From Myxococcales bacterium (GTDB lineage Bacteria > Myxococcota_A > Polyangia > Polyangiales > Polyangiaceae), in contig JADKKK010000019.1 in assembly GCA_016720545.1 (NCBI GenBank), forward strand, positions 1-61,850: 61,850 nt of DNA, written 5' to 3'. The notes beneath the pieces were generated by a model, which saw only the letters and a list, made by a program, of their open reading frames with translations, was not told the origin of the DNA and ran no database searches. Shown one piece after another: positions 28,283 through 38,291 of the stretch (position 1 is its first letter; each line of letters begins with the position of its first letter). Made by a program: the position numbers and the translations under genes.

Positions 28283-31180
28283 TCAGAGCTTCTGCTTGAC
28301 GTGCTCGATCTCGTAGCACTCGATGATGTCGAGCTCCTTGATGTCGGACGCTCCGTCGAGGCTGATGCCGCACTCGAAGCCCTCGGCCACGTCCTTGACG
28401 TCGTCCTTGAAGCGCTTGAGCGCGGCGATCTTGCCCTCCCAGATGCGCTCGCCGCCGCGGAGCAGGCGCGCCATCGCGTTGCGCTTGATCTGCTTGTCGA
28501 TGACGTAGGAGCCCGCGACGATGACCCCGCGGATCTTGAGGACCGCGCGGACCTCGGCCTTGCCGACGGCCTTCTCGACGAGGATGGCCGGGAGCAGGCC
28601 TTCCATCGCGCTCTTCACGTCGTCGACGGCCTCGTAGATGATCGAGTAGTGGCGGATCTCGATCTTGTTCTCCTCCGCGTGCGCCGCCGCCTTGCCGGCG
28701 GGCCTCACGTTGAAGCCGATGACGATCGCCTTCGCGGCGATGGCGAGGTTGACGTCGCCCTCGGTGATGGCGCCCACGCCGGCGTGCACGATGCTGAGGC
28801 GCACGCGGTCGGTGGAGAGCTTGGCGAACGTGTCGGCCACGGCCTCGACCGAGCCCTGAACGTCGCCCTTGATGATGATGCGAAGCTCTTGCTGGTCCGC
28901 GTCTTGAATGCGCTTCGAGAGCTCCTCGAGGGAGACCTTCGCGGACGACGGGATGAGGCTCTTCGCCATCTTTCCGCGCCGGCTCTCGGCGATTTCCTGC
29001 GCCTTCTTGGTGTCCTTGACGGCGTGCACGGGGTCGCCCGCGCTCGGCACGTCGGACAGGCCGAGGATCTCGACGGGGGTCGAGGGGCCCGCCGAGTGGA
29101 CGGGCTTGCCGTGCTCGTTGGTCATCGCGCGGACCTTGCCGAAGCCCGCTCCGGCGAGGATGAAGTCACCCACCTTGAGGGTGCCCTCCTGGACGAGCAC
29201 GCGGGCGACCGGGCCGCGGCCTCGGTCGAGGAGCGCCTCGATGACCGTGCCGCTCGCCGGCTTCGCGGGGTTGGCCCGGAGATCGAGCACCTCCGCTTGG
29301 AGCGCGAGCACCTCGAGCAGCTCCGGCACACCCGCGCCGGTGAGCGCGGAGACGGGCGCGTAGATCGTGTCGCCGCCCCAGTCCTCGGGGATGAGGCCGA
29401 GCTCGGAGAGCTCGCGCTTCACGCGCTCGGGGTCCGCGCCGGCTTTGTCAATCTTGTTGACCGCTACGATGATCGGGACCTTCGCCGACTTCGCGTGGGC
29501 GATCGCCTCGCGGGTCTGCGGCATGCAGCCGTCGTCGGCCGCGACCACGAGCACCACGATGTCGGTCACGCCCGCGCCGCGGGCGCGCATCTGCGTGAAC
29601 GCTTCGTGGCCGGGTGTGTCGAGGAACACGATGGTTCCGTTCGCAGTGGCCACCTTGTAGGCGCCGATGTGCTGGGTGATTCCCCCCGCTTCGCCCGCCG
29701 CCACGTTGGCCTTGCGGATGCGGTCGAGGAGGCTCGTCTTGCCATGGTCGACGTGGCCCATGACGGTGACCACGGGGGGGCGAGGCTCGCTCGCCTCGTC
29801 CGCCGCCACGGTGGGCTCCTCGCCGCGCGCGGCCGCGATGCTGTCGTCCTCGCTGACGGCGACGTCCTCGACCTCCCACGCGAACTCCGACGCGAGGATC
29901 TTCGCGGTGTCGGCGTCGAGCGTGGTGTTGATGTGGACGTTCTGCATTCCCATCGACCAGAGCTTCGCGAGCAGCTCGGTGGCCTTGAGGCTCATCTTCT
30001 GCGCCATGAGCTGCAGGTTGATGTTCTCCTCGATGCGAATGACCTTCTTGTGGGCGCTCATCTCCTGGGTGGAGACGGCCGGCTTGCGGCCGGGCACCTG
30101 AGGCCCGAAGCCGCGCTTGCCCGCGAAGCCGCGGCCCATGGGGCCGCCGCGCCCCATCGCAGGACCGCCACGGAGCCCGCCACGCTGGGGGCCGCTAGCG
30201 CCTCCGGCGCGCGGATCGTACTGGACGCGGCGCGCCATGGTCCCGGCGGAGCCGCCGCCGATTCCGGTGCGGGAGACGCCCGCAGGGGTCGGCATGGGCA
30301 CGCCGGGGCGACCCGCCCAGACCTCGATGCCCGTCTTGGGGGGCGCGGAGCGCAGCGGCGGAGGCGGAGGCGGAGGCGGCGTGGCCGGGCGCGGCGGCTC
30401 GATCACCGCGGGCGGCGCGGCGACGACGACGGGCTCCGGGAGCGGCGCGACGGGCGCGACGGGCGGCGGCGCGACGGCGACGACCTCGACGGGCGGCGGC
30501 GCGGCCTCGACGACCTCGGCAGGCGCCTCGTCGATCACGAGGGTGGTGGAGCTCTTGCGCTCTTTGCGGACCGGGGCGGGTGCGGCGCCGGCGGCGGCGG
30601 CCGCGAGGTCACGCACGCTCTTGCGCCCCTCGGCGACCACTGAGCGGACCGAGGCAGGGGCGCTCTTGCGCTCCTCCGCGACCACGGCGGCGGCCACGTC
30701 GCGGGCGCTCTTGCGCTCCTCCGCGACCGCGGCGGCCACGTCGCGTACGCTCTTGCGCTCCTCCGCGACGAGCTCCCGGGCGCTCTTGCGCTCCTCCACT
30801 CGGACGACCGACGGGGGCGGCGCCGGTACGACCGCGGGCGCCGGCTCGGAGTCGCGAGACGCGGGAAGCTCTCGGCGCGAAGGCTCCGCGGCGACGTCGG
30901 CCATCGACGGCGGGGCGGCCGGGAGCGAACCGCTCGGGGCGGCGTCGGGAGACTTGGCGATGGCGCGACGCTTCACGACCGTGGGGCGGATGCGCTCTTC
31001 CACGACGTTGTGAGTCTTCTGCTTCTCGAGGTGCCTCTTGAGGCGGTCGACCACGTCGGACTCGACCGAGCTCATGTGGTTGCGAACCTCGGCGACGCCA
31101 ATCGACTGGAACAGCGCCACGACCTGTTTCGGATCGAGGTTGAGCTGCTTTGCAACTTCGTAAACCCGAACCTTGCTCAT
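28283..31180 (-). CDS. infB: Translation initiation factor IF-2
   Basis: A 965-residue IF-2. The start at ATG 31180 has GGAGG 5 nt upstream and overlaps the stop of the YlxR gene. A first IF2-N domain occupies residues 1-55. Residues about 80-340 are low-complexity Ala/Pro/Glu-rich with Glu-Arg-Lys-Ser repeats. A second IF2-N domain lies near 370-440, and the G domain begins around 470 with Gly-His-Val-Asp-His-Gly-Lys-Thr (Lys481), Asp-Thr-Pro-Gly-His and Asn-Lys-Ile-Asp. Domains II, III and the C-terminal fMet-tRNA-binding domain follow. It positions fMet-tRNA on the 30S subunit. The N-terminal repeats resemble long myxobacterial IF-2 forms. Confidence 0.97.
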   Translation of the reverse strand: MSKVRVYEVAKQLNLDPKQVVALFQSIGVAEVRNHMSSVESDVVDRLKRHLEKQKTHNVVEERIRPTVVKRRAIAKSPDAAPSGSLPAAPPSMADVAAEPSRRELPASRDSEPAPAVVPAPPPSVVRVEERKSARELVAEERKSVRDVAAAVAEERKSARDVAAAVVAEERKSAPASVRSVVAEGRKSVRDLAAAAAGAAPAPVRKERKSSTTLVIDEAPAEVVEAAPPPVEVVAVAPPPVAPVAPLPEPVVVAAPPAVIEPPRPATPPPPPPPPLRSAPPKTGIEVWAGRPGVPMPTPAGVSRTGIGGGSAGTMARRVQYDPRAGGASGPQRGGLRGGPAMGRGGPMGRGFAGKRGFGPQVPGRKPAVSTQEMSAHKKVIRIEENINLQLMAQKMSLKATELLAKLWSMGMQNVHINTTLDADTAKILASEFAWEVEDVAVSEDDSIAAARGEEPTVAADEASEPRPPVVTVMGHVDHGKTSLLDRIRKANVAAGEAGGITQHIGAYKVATANGTIVFLDTPGHEAFTQMRARGAGVTDIVVLVVAADDGCMPQTREAIAHAKSAKVPIIVAVNKIDKAGADPERVKRELSELGLIPEDWGGDTIYAPVSALTGAGVPELLEVLALQAEVLDLRANPAKPASGTVIEALLDRGRGPVARVLVQEGTLKVGDFILAGAGFGKVRAMTNEHGKPVHSAGPSTPVEILGLSDVPSAGDPVHAVKDTKKAQEIAESRRGKMAKSLIPSSAKVSLEELSKRIQDADQQELRIIIKGDVQGSVEAVADTFAKLSTDRVRLSIVHAGVGAITEGDVNLAIAAKAIVIGFNVRPAGKAAAHAEENKIEIRHYSIIYEAVDDVKSAMEGLLPAILVEKAVGKAEVRAVLKIRGVIVAGSYVIDKQIKRNAMARLLRGGERIWEGKIAALKRFKDDVKDVAEGFECGISLDGASDIKELDIIECYEIEHVKQKL
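30616..30805 (-). repeat. Repeats in the infB N-terminal linker
   Basis: Five near-copies of a 42-50 bp unit containing GCGCTCTTGCGCTCCTCCGC (plus-strand reading), coding Ala-Glu-Glu-Arg-Lys-Ser-x-Arg-Asp-Val-Ala-Ala on the minus strand. Copies differ in length by multiples of three, so the frame is kept. Confidence 0.8.
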
Positions 31181-31836
31181 CGAACCTCCGACGACCGCCA
31201 TGCTGCTTCACTCCCCGAACCGGCCAACGCCGCGGCGGCTCTGCACATCCGTTTGATTTCATCCGCCAGCGCGCTGTGCGTGACGGCCAGCACGGCCACC
31301 TCGTCGCGCCCGAAGAGCGCGCCAAGCGTGCTCTTCGATCCAAAACTCACCGCGAGTCCTCGTGAAACTGCATCCGTGATCTCGCGCCGCTCTACCACGC
31401 TTCTCGCGTCGACCGCCACGACAACGCACGTCGCGCCGTCGGCCAGGGCCGCGAGGGCGGCGTCGGTGCCCACTCGCACGTGATGTGTGCGCTTCGCAGA
31501 GGTGAGGAGCCCCACGACGCGGCGCTCGGCCGCCTCGCGAAACGCCGACGACAGGGCCGCCGCCGTGGTGCGCACCGGCGCCTTGAACGACCGGGAGAAC
31601 CCCGATCGGGCGGCGCGCTCGAGGCACGCGGGCTGTGGGTGCACCCACGCGCCACGCCCGAACGCGCCGCCGGCGAGGTCGAACGCGAGCTCCGTCGCGT
31701 TCGGTCCCTCGGGGCCCCGAACCAGGCGCGCGAGCGCGTCCGGGTCGGCCTTCTGGCCGCACCCAGCGCAGGTCCGGGTGCGCGCGGAGCTCTCCGCCAC
31801 GCCCTCGGTGCTCGCTGTCCGCCTGATCGCGCTCAT
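31177..31836 (-). CDS. YlxR (DUF448) domain fused to an L7Ae-like domain
   Basis: A 219-residue protein. Residues about 20-100 are YlxR/DUF448: Arg-Thr-Cys-Ala-Gly-Cys-Gly, Arg-Leu-Val-Arg, Gly-Arg-Gly-Ala-Trp-Val-His-Pro and Cys-Leu-Glu-Arg-Ala. Residues about 105-200 resemble an L7Ae/L30e (YlxQ-like) RNA-binding domain: Val-Gly-Leu-Leu-Thr-Ser-Ala-Lys, Val-Arg-Val-Gly-Thr-Asp-Ala, Cys-Val-Val-Val-Ala-Val-Asp-Ala and Val-Leu-Ala-Val-Thr-His. In many bacteria ylxR and ylxQ are separate adjacent genes between nusA and infB; here they are one. Role: RNA binding in ribosome or RNase P related processes, unproven. It starts 1 nt after the nusA stop and overlaps infB. Confidence 0.85.
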   Translation of the reverse strand: MSAIRRTASTEGVAESSARTRTCAGCGQKADPDALARLVRGPEGPNATELAFDLAGGAFGRGAWVHPQPACLERAARSGFSRSFKAPVRTTAAALSSAFREAAERRVVGLLTSAKRTHHVRVGTDAALAALADGATCVVVAVDARSVVERREITDAVSRGLAVSFGSKSTLGALFGRDEVAVLAVTHSALADEIKRMCRAAAALAGSGSEAAWRSSEVR

Positions 31837-31837
31837 G

Positions 31838-33469
<1,632 letters not shown>

Positions 33470-33527
33470 GGTCTGTTCCTGGGTAGGCGTTCCTGGGTGC
33501 GGCGCGTGTCGCAGCTGCGGCGCGCGA

Positions 33528-34088
33528 TTACTTTCGGGTCTTTTTGCTCTGTTTGGGAGCAGCGCCGAGCTCGAACACGAGCCGGGCCGAGGTGATGGTC
33601 GCGAGGGGGACGGTGGCCGGCTCGGCTTCGCCGCCGAGGGCGAGGCGGAGGTGGCCGTCGACCACACCGGAGAGCAGGCCCACGACGACGCGCTGGCCGA
33701 GCAGCGGCGCCGAGAGGCGGAGCTTGGCCTTCTGGCCCTCGAATCGTACGAAGTCGGCCTCGCCCCGCAGGTCGCGCTCGACCCCAGGTGAACCGACCTC
33801 GAGCGAGTAGTGACCGGGGACGGGGTCGGGGTCGGCGGCGTCGAGGGCGGCCGAGAGCGCGCGAGACACGTCGGCGCACACCTCGAGATCCACGGCAGAG
33901 TCCTGGGTCGAGGCGCGGCGCTCGGCGCTGCCTGCTTTGTCGATGAGCACGCGCAGGACGAAGCCGCGGCCGTCCGACTTCCACTCGATCGCGACGAGCT
34001 CGGCGCCCGAGGCGTGCGCCAGCGGCTGCGCGAGGGCGCGCACGCGATCGAGGTCGACGGTGGAGGTCAGCTTTTCAGGTGAGGTCAT
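33528..34088 (-). CDS. rimP: Ribosome maturation factor RimP
   Basis: A 186-residue RimP starting at ATG 34088 (Met-Thr-Ser-Pro). The N-terminal domain has Gly-Ala-Glu-Leu-Val-Ala-Ile-Glu-Trp, Leu-Arg-Val-Leu-Ile-Asp-Lys and Glu-Val-Cys-Ala-Asp-Val-Ser-Arg. The C-terminal SH3-like domain has Leu-Glu-Val-Gly-Ser-Pro-Gly-Val-Glu-Arg-Asp-Leu, with a Lys-rich tail. It assists 30S assembly. It is the first gene of the operon. The start codon is only nine bases after the T-run of an intrinsic terminator, and no Shine-Dalgarno lies in that gap. The leader is described at 34098-34147. Confidence 0.93.
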   Translation of the reverse strand: MTSPEKLTSTVDLDRVRALAQPLAHASGAELVAIEWKSDGRGFVLRVLIDKAGSAERRASTQDSAVDLEVCADVSRALSAALDAADPDPVPGHYSLEVGSPGVERDLRGEADFVRFEGQKAKLRLSAPLLGQRVVVGLLSGVVDGHLRLALGGEAEPATVPLATITSARLVFELGAAPKQSKKTRK

Positions 34089-34097
34089 GCGCGAGAC

Positions 34098-34147
34098 AAA
34101 AAAAAGGCGGGCCCAGAACTTGGGTCCGCTCGAAGAGCCACCAAAGG
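34098..34147 (-). terminator. Intrinsic terminator with competing hairpin in the rimP leader (putative attenuator)
   Basis: Read on the minus strand, GCGGACCCA pairs with TGGGCCCGC (34107-34129, 9 pairs including one G-U, 5-nt loop) and is followed by eight T (34098-34105). This is a strong intrinsic terminator ending nine bases before the rimP ATG. Just upstream, CCTTTGG (34141-34147) can pair with CCAAG (34119-34123), and an inner GCTC/GAGC stem (34128-34138) can form between them. This second structure uses part of the terminator's 5' arm, so the two are mutually exclusive. The arrangement matches transcription attenuation. Alternatively it is simply the terminator of the upstream OmpA-family gene. 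Confidence 0.75.
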
Positions 34148-34156
34148 GGGAGTCGC

Positions 34157-34185
34157 GTAATAGCGCCGGAACGCGCGCCCTGCAA
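34157..34185 (-). promoter_or_regulatory. Candidate promoter of the rimP operon
   Basis: On the minus strand TTGCAG (34180-34185) and TATTAC (34157-34162) are 17 bases apart. Transcription would begin near 34150 and enter the leader hairpins at once, giving a leader of about 60 nt. The -35 match is weak. Confidence 0.4.
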
Positions 34186-34233
34186 GCCCTGGCTGCGGGC
34201 ACCTCGCCAGGGCACCGATTCTGGGCTCATTTC

Positions 34234-34364
34234 AGGAAGTTGCGATCCGGGTTCGTCGCGACGCGGCCGGCAACGCGGCGGCCGGCAACGCGGCGGCCGG
34301 CCCCGCAGCGAGCCGGTCGCCCCGGAGAGGTCTGCCTACTTGAGGAAGTTCGGATCCGAGTTGG
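34234..34364. repeat. Duplicated 3' end of the OmpA-family gene plus 15-bp tandem repeat
   Basis: The 22 bases at 34343-34364, which code the last residues (Asp-Pro-Asn-Phe-Leu-Lys), recur at 34234-34255 with 18 of 22 identical. Between them lies a 15-bp tandem CGGCCGGCAACGCGG, two full copies and a third partial, at 34264-34304. The second copy also codes Asp-Arg-Asn-Phe-Leu-Lys before a stop, in another frame. Confidence 0.7.
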
Positions 34365-36633
34365 CGGGCTTCGAGGCCCCCTTGGCGGCCGGGGCCTTCG
34401 CGGCGCCAGGCTTCGCCGCGGGCGCCGCCCCGCCGGCCTTCGTCGCCGCGTCCTGCTCGAGGATGATGAACTGCACGCGGCGATTGCGCGCGCGGTTCGC
34501 CGCGGTGACGTTCGGCACGAGCGGCTTGCCCTGCCCGTAGCCACGCGCCACGAGGCGCGACGACTCGACGCCGTGCGCGACCAGCCACGCGACCACCGCG
34601 TTCGCGCGGTCCTCGCTGAGCGCCTTGTTGTGGTCGGGCGTGCCCGAGTTGTCGGTGTGCCCCTGCAGCTCGACGCGGCGCACTCGCGGATTGCGGATGA
34701 ACACGTCGGCGATCTCGGTGAGGAGGGCCGTCGACTCCGGCAGGATCTTCGCCGAGTCGAGGGCGAACTGGATCTGCTTCTTGATGATGATCTCGTTCGC
34801 GCCGAGCGTGACCGAGGTGTTCTTCGGCTTCTTCTGGAGCAGCACGTCGACCGAGTTGTCTTGCAGCGGCCGCACGTCGGTGGGCGCCACGTACGACAGG
34901 TAGCCGTCGGCCTCGGCGGTGACCGTCGCGGTGCCGGGAGAGACCTCGACGAAACGGAACGAGCCGTTGTCGTCGGCCGTGCCGGAGAGCGGCTTGCGCT
35001 GCGAGTCGACGAGCTTGACGACCGCGCCGCGCACGACCGCCTGGGTCTCGGCGTCCTTCACGCGGCCGACGATGGCGCCTACGCGGGGGAGCGCGATGAC
35101 CGGGCAGTCGAGCTGAACGATGGAGCCCTGCGCGCCCGACTGCGGGCCGAGCGTGACCGCGCAGCGACCGGGCTTGTAGCCCTCCGCCTTGACGCTGAAC
35201 GTGTAGGTGCCGGGCGGCAGATCGTGCGTCGTGAAGCGCCCGTCGCCGCCGGTGGCGAGCGAGGTCCACTGCGGGTGCTCGTCCCACGAGACGATCGCGT
35301 TCGAGACGCCCGTGGGCTTCCCGTCCTCGTGCACGAGGCCGCCAATGACGAGGCCGGTCGCCTTCACGGGCGCGGGCACGTCGCGCTCGACGACGCGCAC
35401 GGTCTCGACCGGCGGCCGCTCGCGGGTGTCGAAAGCCCACCCCGCGCCGAGGTACAGCATCCAGGGCGGGGTCGGCGAGACCTCCTCGATGAAACGGCCT
35501 GTGCCGGTCACGCCGATGTCGAAGGCCGCGGTCAGGGCGAAGCCGCCCTTCCATGGCAGAACGCGGGCGCCGACGGTGAGGCTGCTGGGGGCGTTCTGAT
35601 CGTTCGCCAAGCAACCGTCTTTGCTCGGGTTATTCGGCTTGCACGCGTACCCCTGCCGGTTCACGGGGATCTGGATCCCGTACTCCAGGAAGGGCCGAAC
35701 CTTCTCCTTCAGCAGGAAGACCTCGGCGCCGAGGTTGACGTCGAAGTGATCGACCCGGTTCACGCGGAGGCCAAAGCGCTCGATGCGGGTGACCGACTCG
35801 CCGCGCAGGGTCTCGACGTCGTTCAGGGTCTGGCCGGTGTTGTCGAGCGAGTAGGTGAGCGTCGCGCCCACGCGGAGGGGCAGCGACTTCTTCATCTCGC
35901 GGAGATCGCCGGTCACCAACCCGCGGAACTTCGCGCTCGTGCCCGCGCCGAGCAGGCCGACCGAGCCCGTGCCGTTCACGAGCCACAGCTCCGGCGCGAA
36001 GCCCACGTGGAGGACCTTGTTGACCGCCATGTGGCCCTTCAGGCCGAGCTGCGTGTCACCGAGCACCTGGATGAGCGCGGGCCGGTTCTGGTCGCTCGAG
36101 TTGGCGTAGGCGCCGGTCGAGCCGTATGCCTCGAGCCAGTTCAAGATCTGCACGTCGAGCGCGAGGGTGCCGCCGATGTGGCTGAGGGAGGAGGCCGTGT
36201 TCGGCGCGCCCGCGCGCGGGTTGCGGCACGGCTGCTCCGCGGTGCAGAGGAACCCCGCAGAGAAGGTCTCGGCCGTGAAGGCCACGCGGAACTGACCGGG
36301 GGCTCCGCCCTGCGCGAACGGCATGTGGAGGAGGCCGACCCCGCCGATGAGCGTCGGAGACTCGTTGAGCTTTCGGTCGCGAGCCAGCCACTCGTCGTCG
36401 GGAGAGACCAGCGCCGCCGGCGACACGGAGGCGGGCGCAGCGGGCGCGCCGGGCGCAGCGGCGGCCGCGCCACCTCCCAGCGAGCCCGCGGGGGGCCCGC
36501 CGAGAGACACCCCGCCGCCGACCGCGCCACCGGCGCGGGCGCCACCGCCCGCGGCAGGCTGCGCGCCGGCGATCCCCGCGAACGCTGCCTGGGCCGAGAG
36601 GATCGAGAGAAGCGCGAAGGCCTTGGTCTTCAT
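34336..36633 (-). CDS. OmpA-family outer-membrane protein with carboxypeptidase-regulatory-like domains
   Basis: A 765-residue protein. It has a signal peptide (Met-Lys-Thr-Lys, cleaved after Ala-Gly-Ala-Gln), then a Gly/Ala-rich linker to about residue 75. A beta-rich region to about 405 looks like an outer-membrane barrel with alternating strands and Cys pairs. Two beta-sandwich domains follow (about 430-510 and 520-600: Pro-Pro-Gly-Thr-Tyr-Thr-Phe-Ser-Val, Ser-Pro-Gly-Thr-Ala-Thr-Val-Thr-Ala), of the carboxypeptidase-regulatory/PEGA type. The C-terminal OmpA domain binds peptidoglycan: Leu-Gln-Gly-His-Thr-Asp-Asn-Ser-Gly, Leu-Ser-Glu-Asp-Arg-Ala-Asn-Ala-Val, Gly-Tyr-Gly-Gln-Gly-Lys-Pro. 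An Ala/Lys/Pro tail ends the protein. It probably links outer membrane and cell wall. Confidence 0.9.
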   Translation of the reverse strand: MKTKAFALLSILSAQAAFAGIAGAQPAAGGGARAGGAVGGGVSLGGPPAGSLGGGAAAAAPGAPAAPASVSPAALVSPDDEWLARDRKLNESPTLIGGVGLLHMPFAQGGAPGQFRVAFTAETFSAGFLCTAEQPCRNPRAGAPNTASSLSHIGGTLALDVQILNWLEAYGSTGAYANSSDQNRPALIQVLGDTQLGLKGHMAVNKVLHVGFAPELWLVNGTGSVGLLGAGTSAKFRGLVTGDLREMKKSLPLRVGATLTYSLDNTGQTLNDVETLRGESVTRIERFGLRVNRVDHFDVNLGAEVFLLKEKVRPFLEYGIQIPVNRQGYACKPNNPSKDGCLANDQNAPSSLTVGARVLPWKGGFALTAAFDIGVTGTGRFIEEVSPTPPWMLYLGAGWAFDTRERPPVETVRVVERDVPAPVKATGLVIGGLVHEDGKPTGVSNAIVSWDEHPQWTSLATGGDGRFTTHDLPPGTYTFSVKAEGYKPGRCAVTLGPQSGAQGSIVQLDCPVIALPRVGAIVGRVKDAETQAVVRGAVVKLVDSQRKPLSGTADDNGSFRFVEVSPGTATVTAEADGYLSYVAPTDVRPLQDNSVDVLLQKKPKNTSVTLGANEIIIKKQIQFALDSAKILPESTALLTEIADVFIRNPRVRRVELQGHTDNSGTPDHNKALSEDRANAVVAWLVAHGVESSRLVARGYGQGKPLVPNVTAANRARNRRVQFIILEQDAATKAGGAAPAAKPGAAKAPAAKGASKPANSDPNFLK

Positions 36634-36819
36634 TCGTTCCTGAACGGCGCTACGCGCCGTCTCCTGTGAGCCACGATGCGGCTCTCGTTGCCAGAAGCGA
36701 CCTCGCGCGCAGCGTGCGTCCCGAGGACTCCCACGGAGTGAGTAGAGCGAGTGAGTGGAGCTCCACCCCGAAGAGTTCGCGGAGTCTTACACGGGCCGCT
36801 CATAACGGGAAAGCTTGTT

Positions 36820-38184
36820 TCACCCGCGGGGTCCGGCGCTCGCCGAGTATTCGTGCAGCTTGTACTGAATCTTGCGGGGAGAGATACCCAGGACGAGCGC
36901 CGCCTTGGAGGTGGACCCGCCGCAGGCCTCGAGCGTCTGGAGGATGGCGTAGCGCTCGAGCTCGGCGATCGTCGAGCCCGGCACGCGGGGCGGCCCTCCC
37001 CTCGCCTCCTCCGGCACGATGTGGATCGGCAGGTGGCGGCGCTCGATGCGGGGACCGTCGCACAGCACCACCGCGCGCTCCACCGCGTTCTCGAGCTCGC
37101 GCACGTTCCCCGGCCACGGGTACGCCGCCAGCGCCTCGCGGGCCTCGTCGGAGAACGCCTCGATCGCGCGCCCGTTCTCCCGGGCGTACCTGCCGAGGAA
37201 GAAGCTCGCGAGCGCGGGAATGTCGTGCGGGCGGGCGCGGAGCGGGGGCAGGTCGACCGCGATCACGTTGAGGCGGTAGAAGAGGTCCTCTCGGAACTGG
37301 CCGGCCCGTGAGGCGGCCAAGAGATCCTTGTTCGTGGCCGCGATGACGCGCACGTCGACCTTGATGGTCTCGTTGCCACCCACCCGCTCGAAGGTCTTCT
37401 CCTGGAGGAAGCGCAGGAGCTTCACCTGGGTGCTCGGCGAAATTTCGCCGATCTCGTCGAGGAAGAGCGTGCCGGTGTCGGCCTGCTTGAACCGCCCCTC
37501 GCGGCGCGCGAACGCGCCCGTGAACGCGCCGCGCTCGTGACCGAACAGCTCGCTCTCGAGGAGCGACTCCGAGAGCGCGGCGCAGTGGAGGCGCACGAAC
37601 GGCTTGTCGGCCCGAGGGGACGCCATGCACACCGCCTCGGCGATGAGCTCCTTGCCCGTTCCGCTCTCCCCCGTGACGAGCACGCTGGCGCGGCTCGGGC
37701 CCACCTGCGCGACCAGCGCGAGCACGGCCTGCGTCTTCGGATCCGCCGAGATGATGTGGCCGAACGCGTTTCGCTCGCGCAAGCGGTCGCGCAGCCGCGA
37801 GGTCTCCTCGAGCAACCGGGCCTTCTCCATGGCACGCTCGACCACGGCCGAGAGCGCCTCGAAGTCGAGCGGCTTGGCGAGGTAGTTCTCGGCGCCCAGC
37901 TTGATGGCCTGCACGGCGCTCGAGATCGTGCCGAACGCCGTCATGACGACGAACACGGTGAGCGGCGACGCCGCGCGGGCCTTTTCCATGAAGGCGAGCC
38001 CGTCGAGGCCCGGCATCTTCAGGTCGGTCAAGATCACGTCGGGCTGGAACTCCTCGAGCTTGCCGAGGGCCTTGAAGCCGTCGGCCGCCGTCTCGGTGGT
38101 GTAGCCCTCGTCGTGGAGGATCTCGCTCAGCGCGGCTCGCGCGTTCGCCTCGTCGTCGACAATCAGGATCCGCCCGCGGCCCAT
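36820..38184 (-). CDS. NtrC-type sigma54-dependent response regulator
   Basis: A 454-residue regulator. The receiver domain (1-120) has Asp10-Asp11, phosphoacceptor Asp54 in Leu-Thr-Asp-Leu-Lys-Met-Pro-Gly, Thr in Val-Met-Thr-Ala-Phe-Gly, and Lys in Leu-Ala-Lys-Pro-Leu. The AAA+ domain has Gly-Glu-Ser-Gly-Thr-Gly-Lys-Glu, the sigma54 loop Gly-Ala-Phe-Thr-Gly-Ala, Walker B Leu-Phe-Leu-Asp-Glu-Ile-Gly-Glu, and Trp-Pro-Gly-Asn-Val-Arg-Glu-Leu. A Fis-type helix-turn-helix closes the protein (Lys-Ala-Ala-Leu-Val-Leu-Gly-Ile-Ser-Pro-Arg). It activates sigma54 promoters when phosphorylated. No cognate histidine kinase is adjacent, so it is an orphan in this window. Confidence 0.96.
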   Translation of the reverse strand: MGRGRILIVDDEANARAALSEILHDEGYTTETAADGFKALGKLEEFQPDVILTDLKMPGLDGLAFMEKARAASPLTVFVVMTAFGTISSAVQAIKLGAENYLAKPLDFEALSAVVERAMEKARLLEETSRLRDRLRERNAFGHIISADPKTQAVLALVAQVGPSRASVLVTGESGTGKELIAEAVCMASPRADKPFVRLHCAALSESLLESELFGHERGAFTGAFARREGRFKQADTGTLFLDEIGEISPSTQVKLLRFLQEKTFERVGGNETIKVDVRVIAATNKDLLAASRAGQFREDLFYRLNVIAVDLPPLRARPHDIPALASFFLGRYARENGRAIEAFSDEAREALAAYPWPGNVRELENAVERAVVLCDGPRIERRHLPIHIVPEEARGGPPRVPGSTIAELERYAILQTLEACGGSTSKAALVLGISPRKIQYKLHEYSASAGPRG

Positions 38185-38291
38185 GCCCCAACCTTTAGCA
38201 CCGGACCCGCGCGCGTGGGCTGCGGACAGTCAAGTTGTGTCACGTCGGGCGCAGATGCGTGGGCGGCCAACCTCCCGTATGCTGGGCGGCG

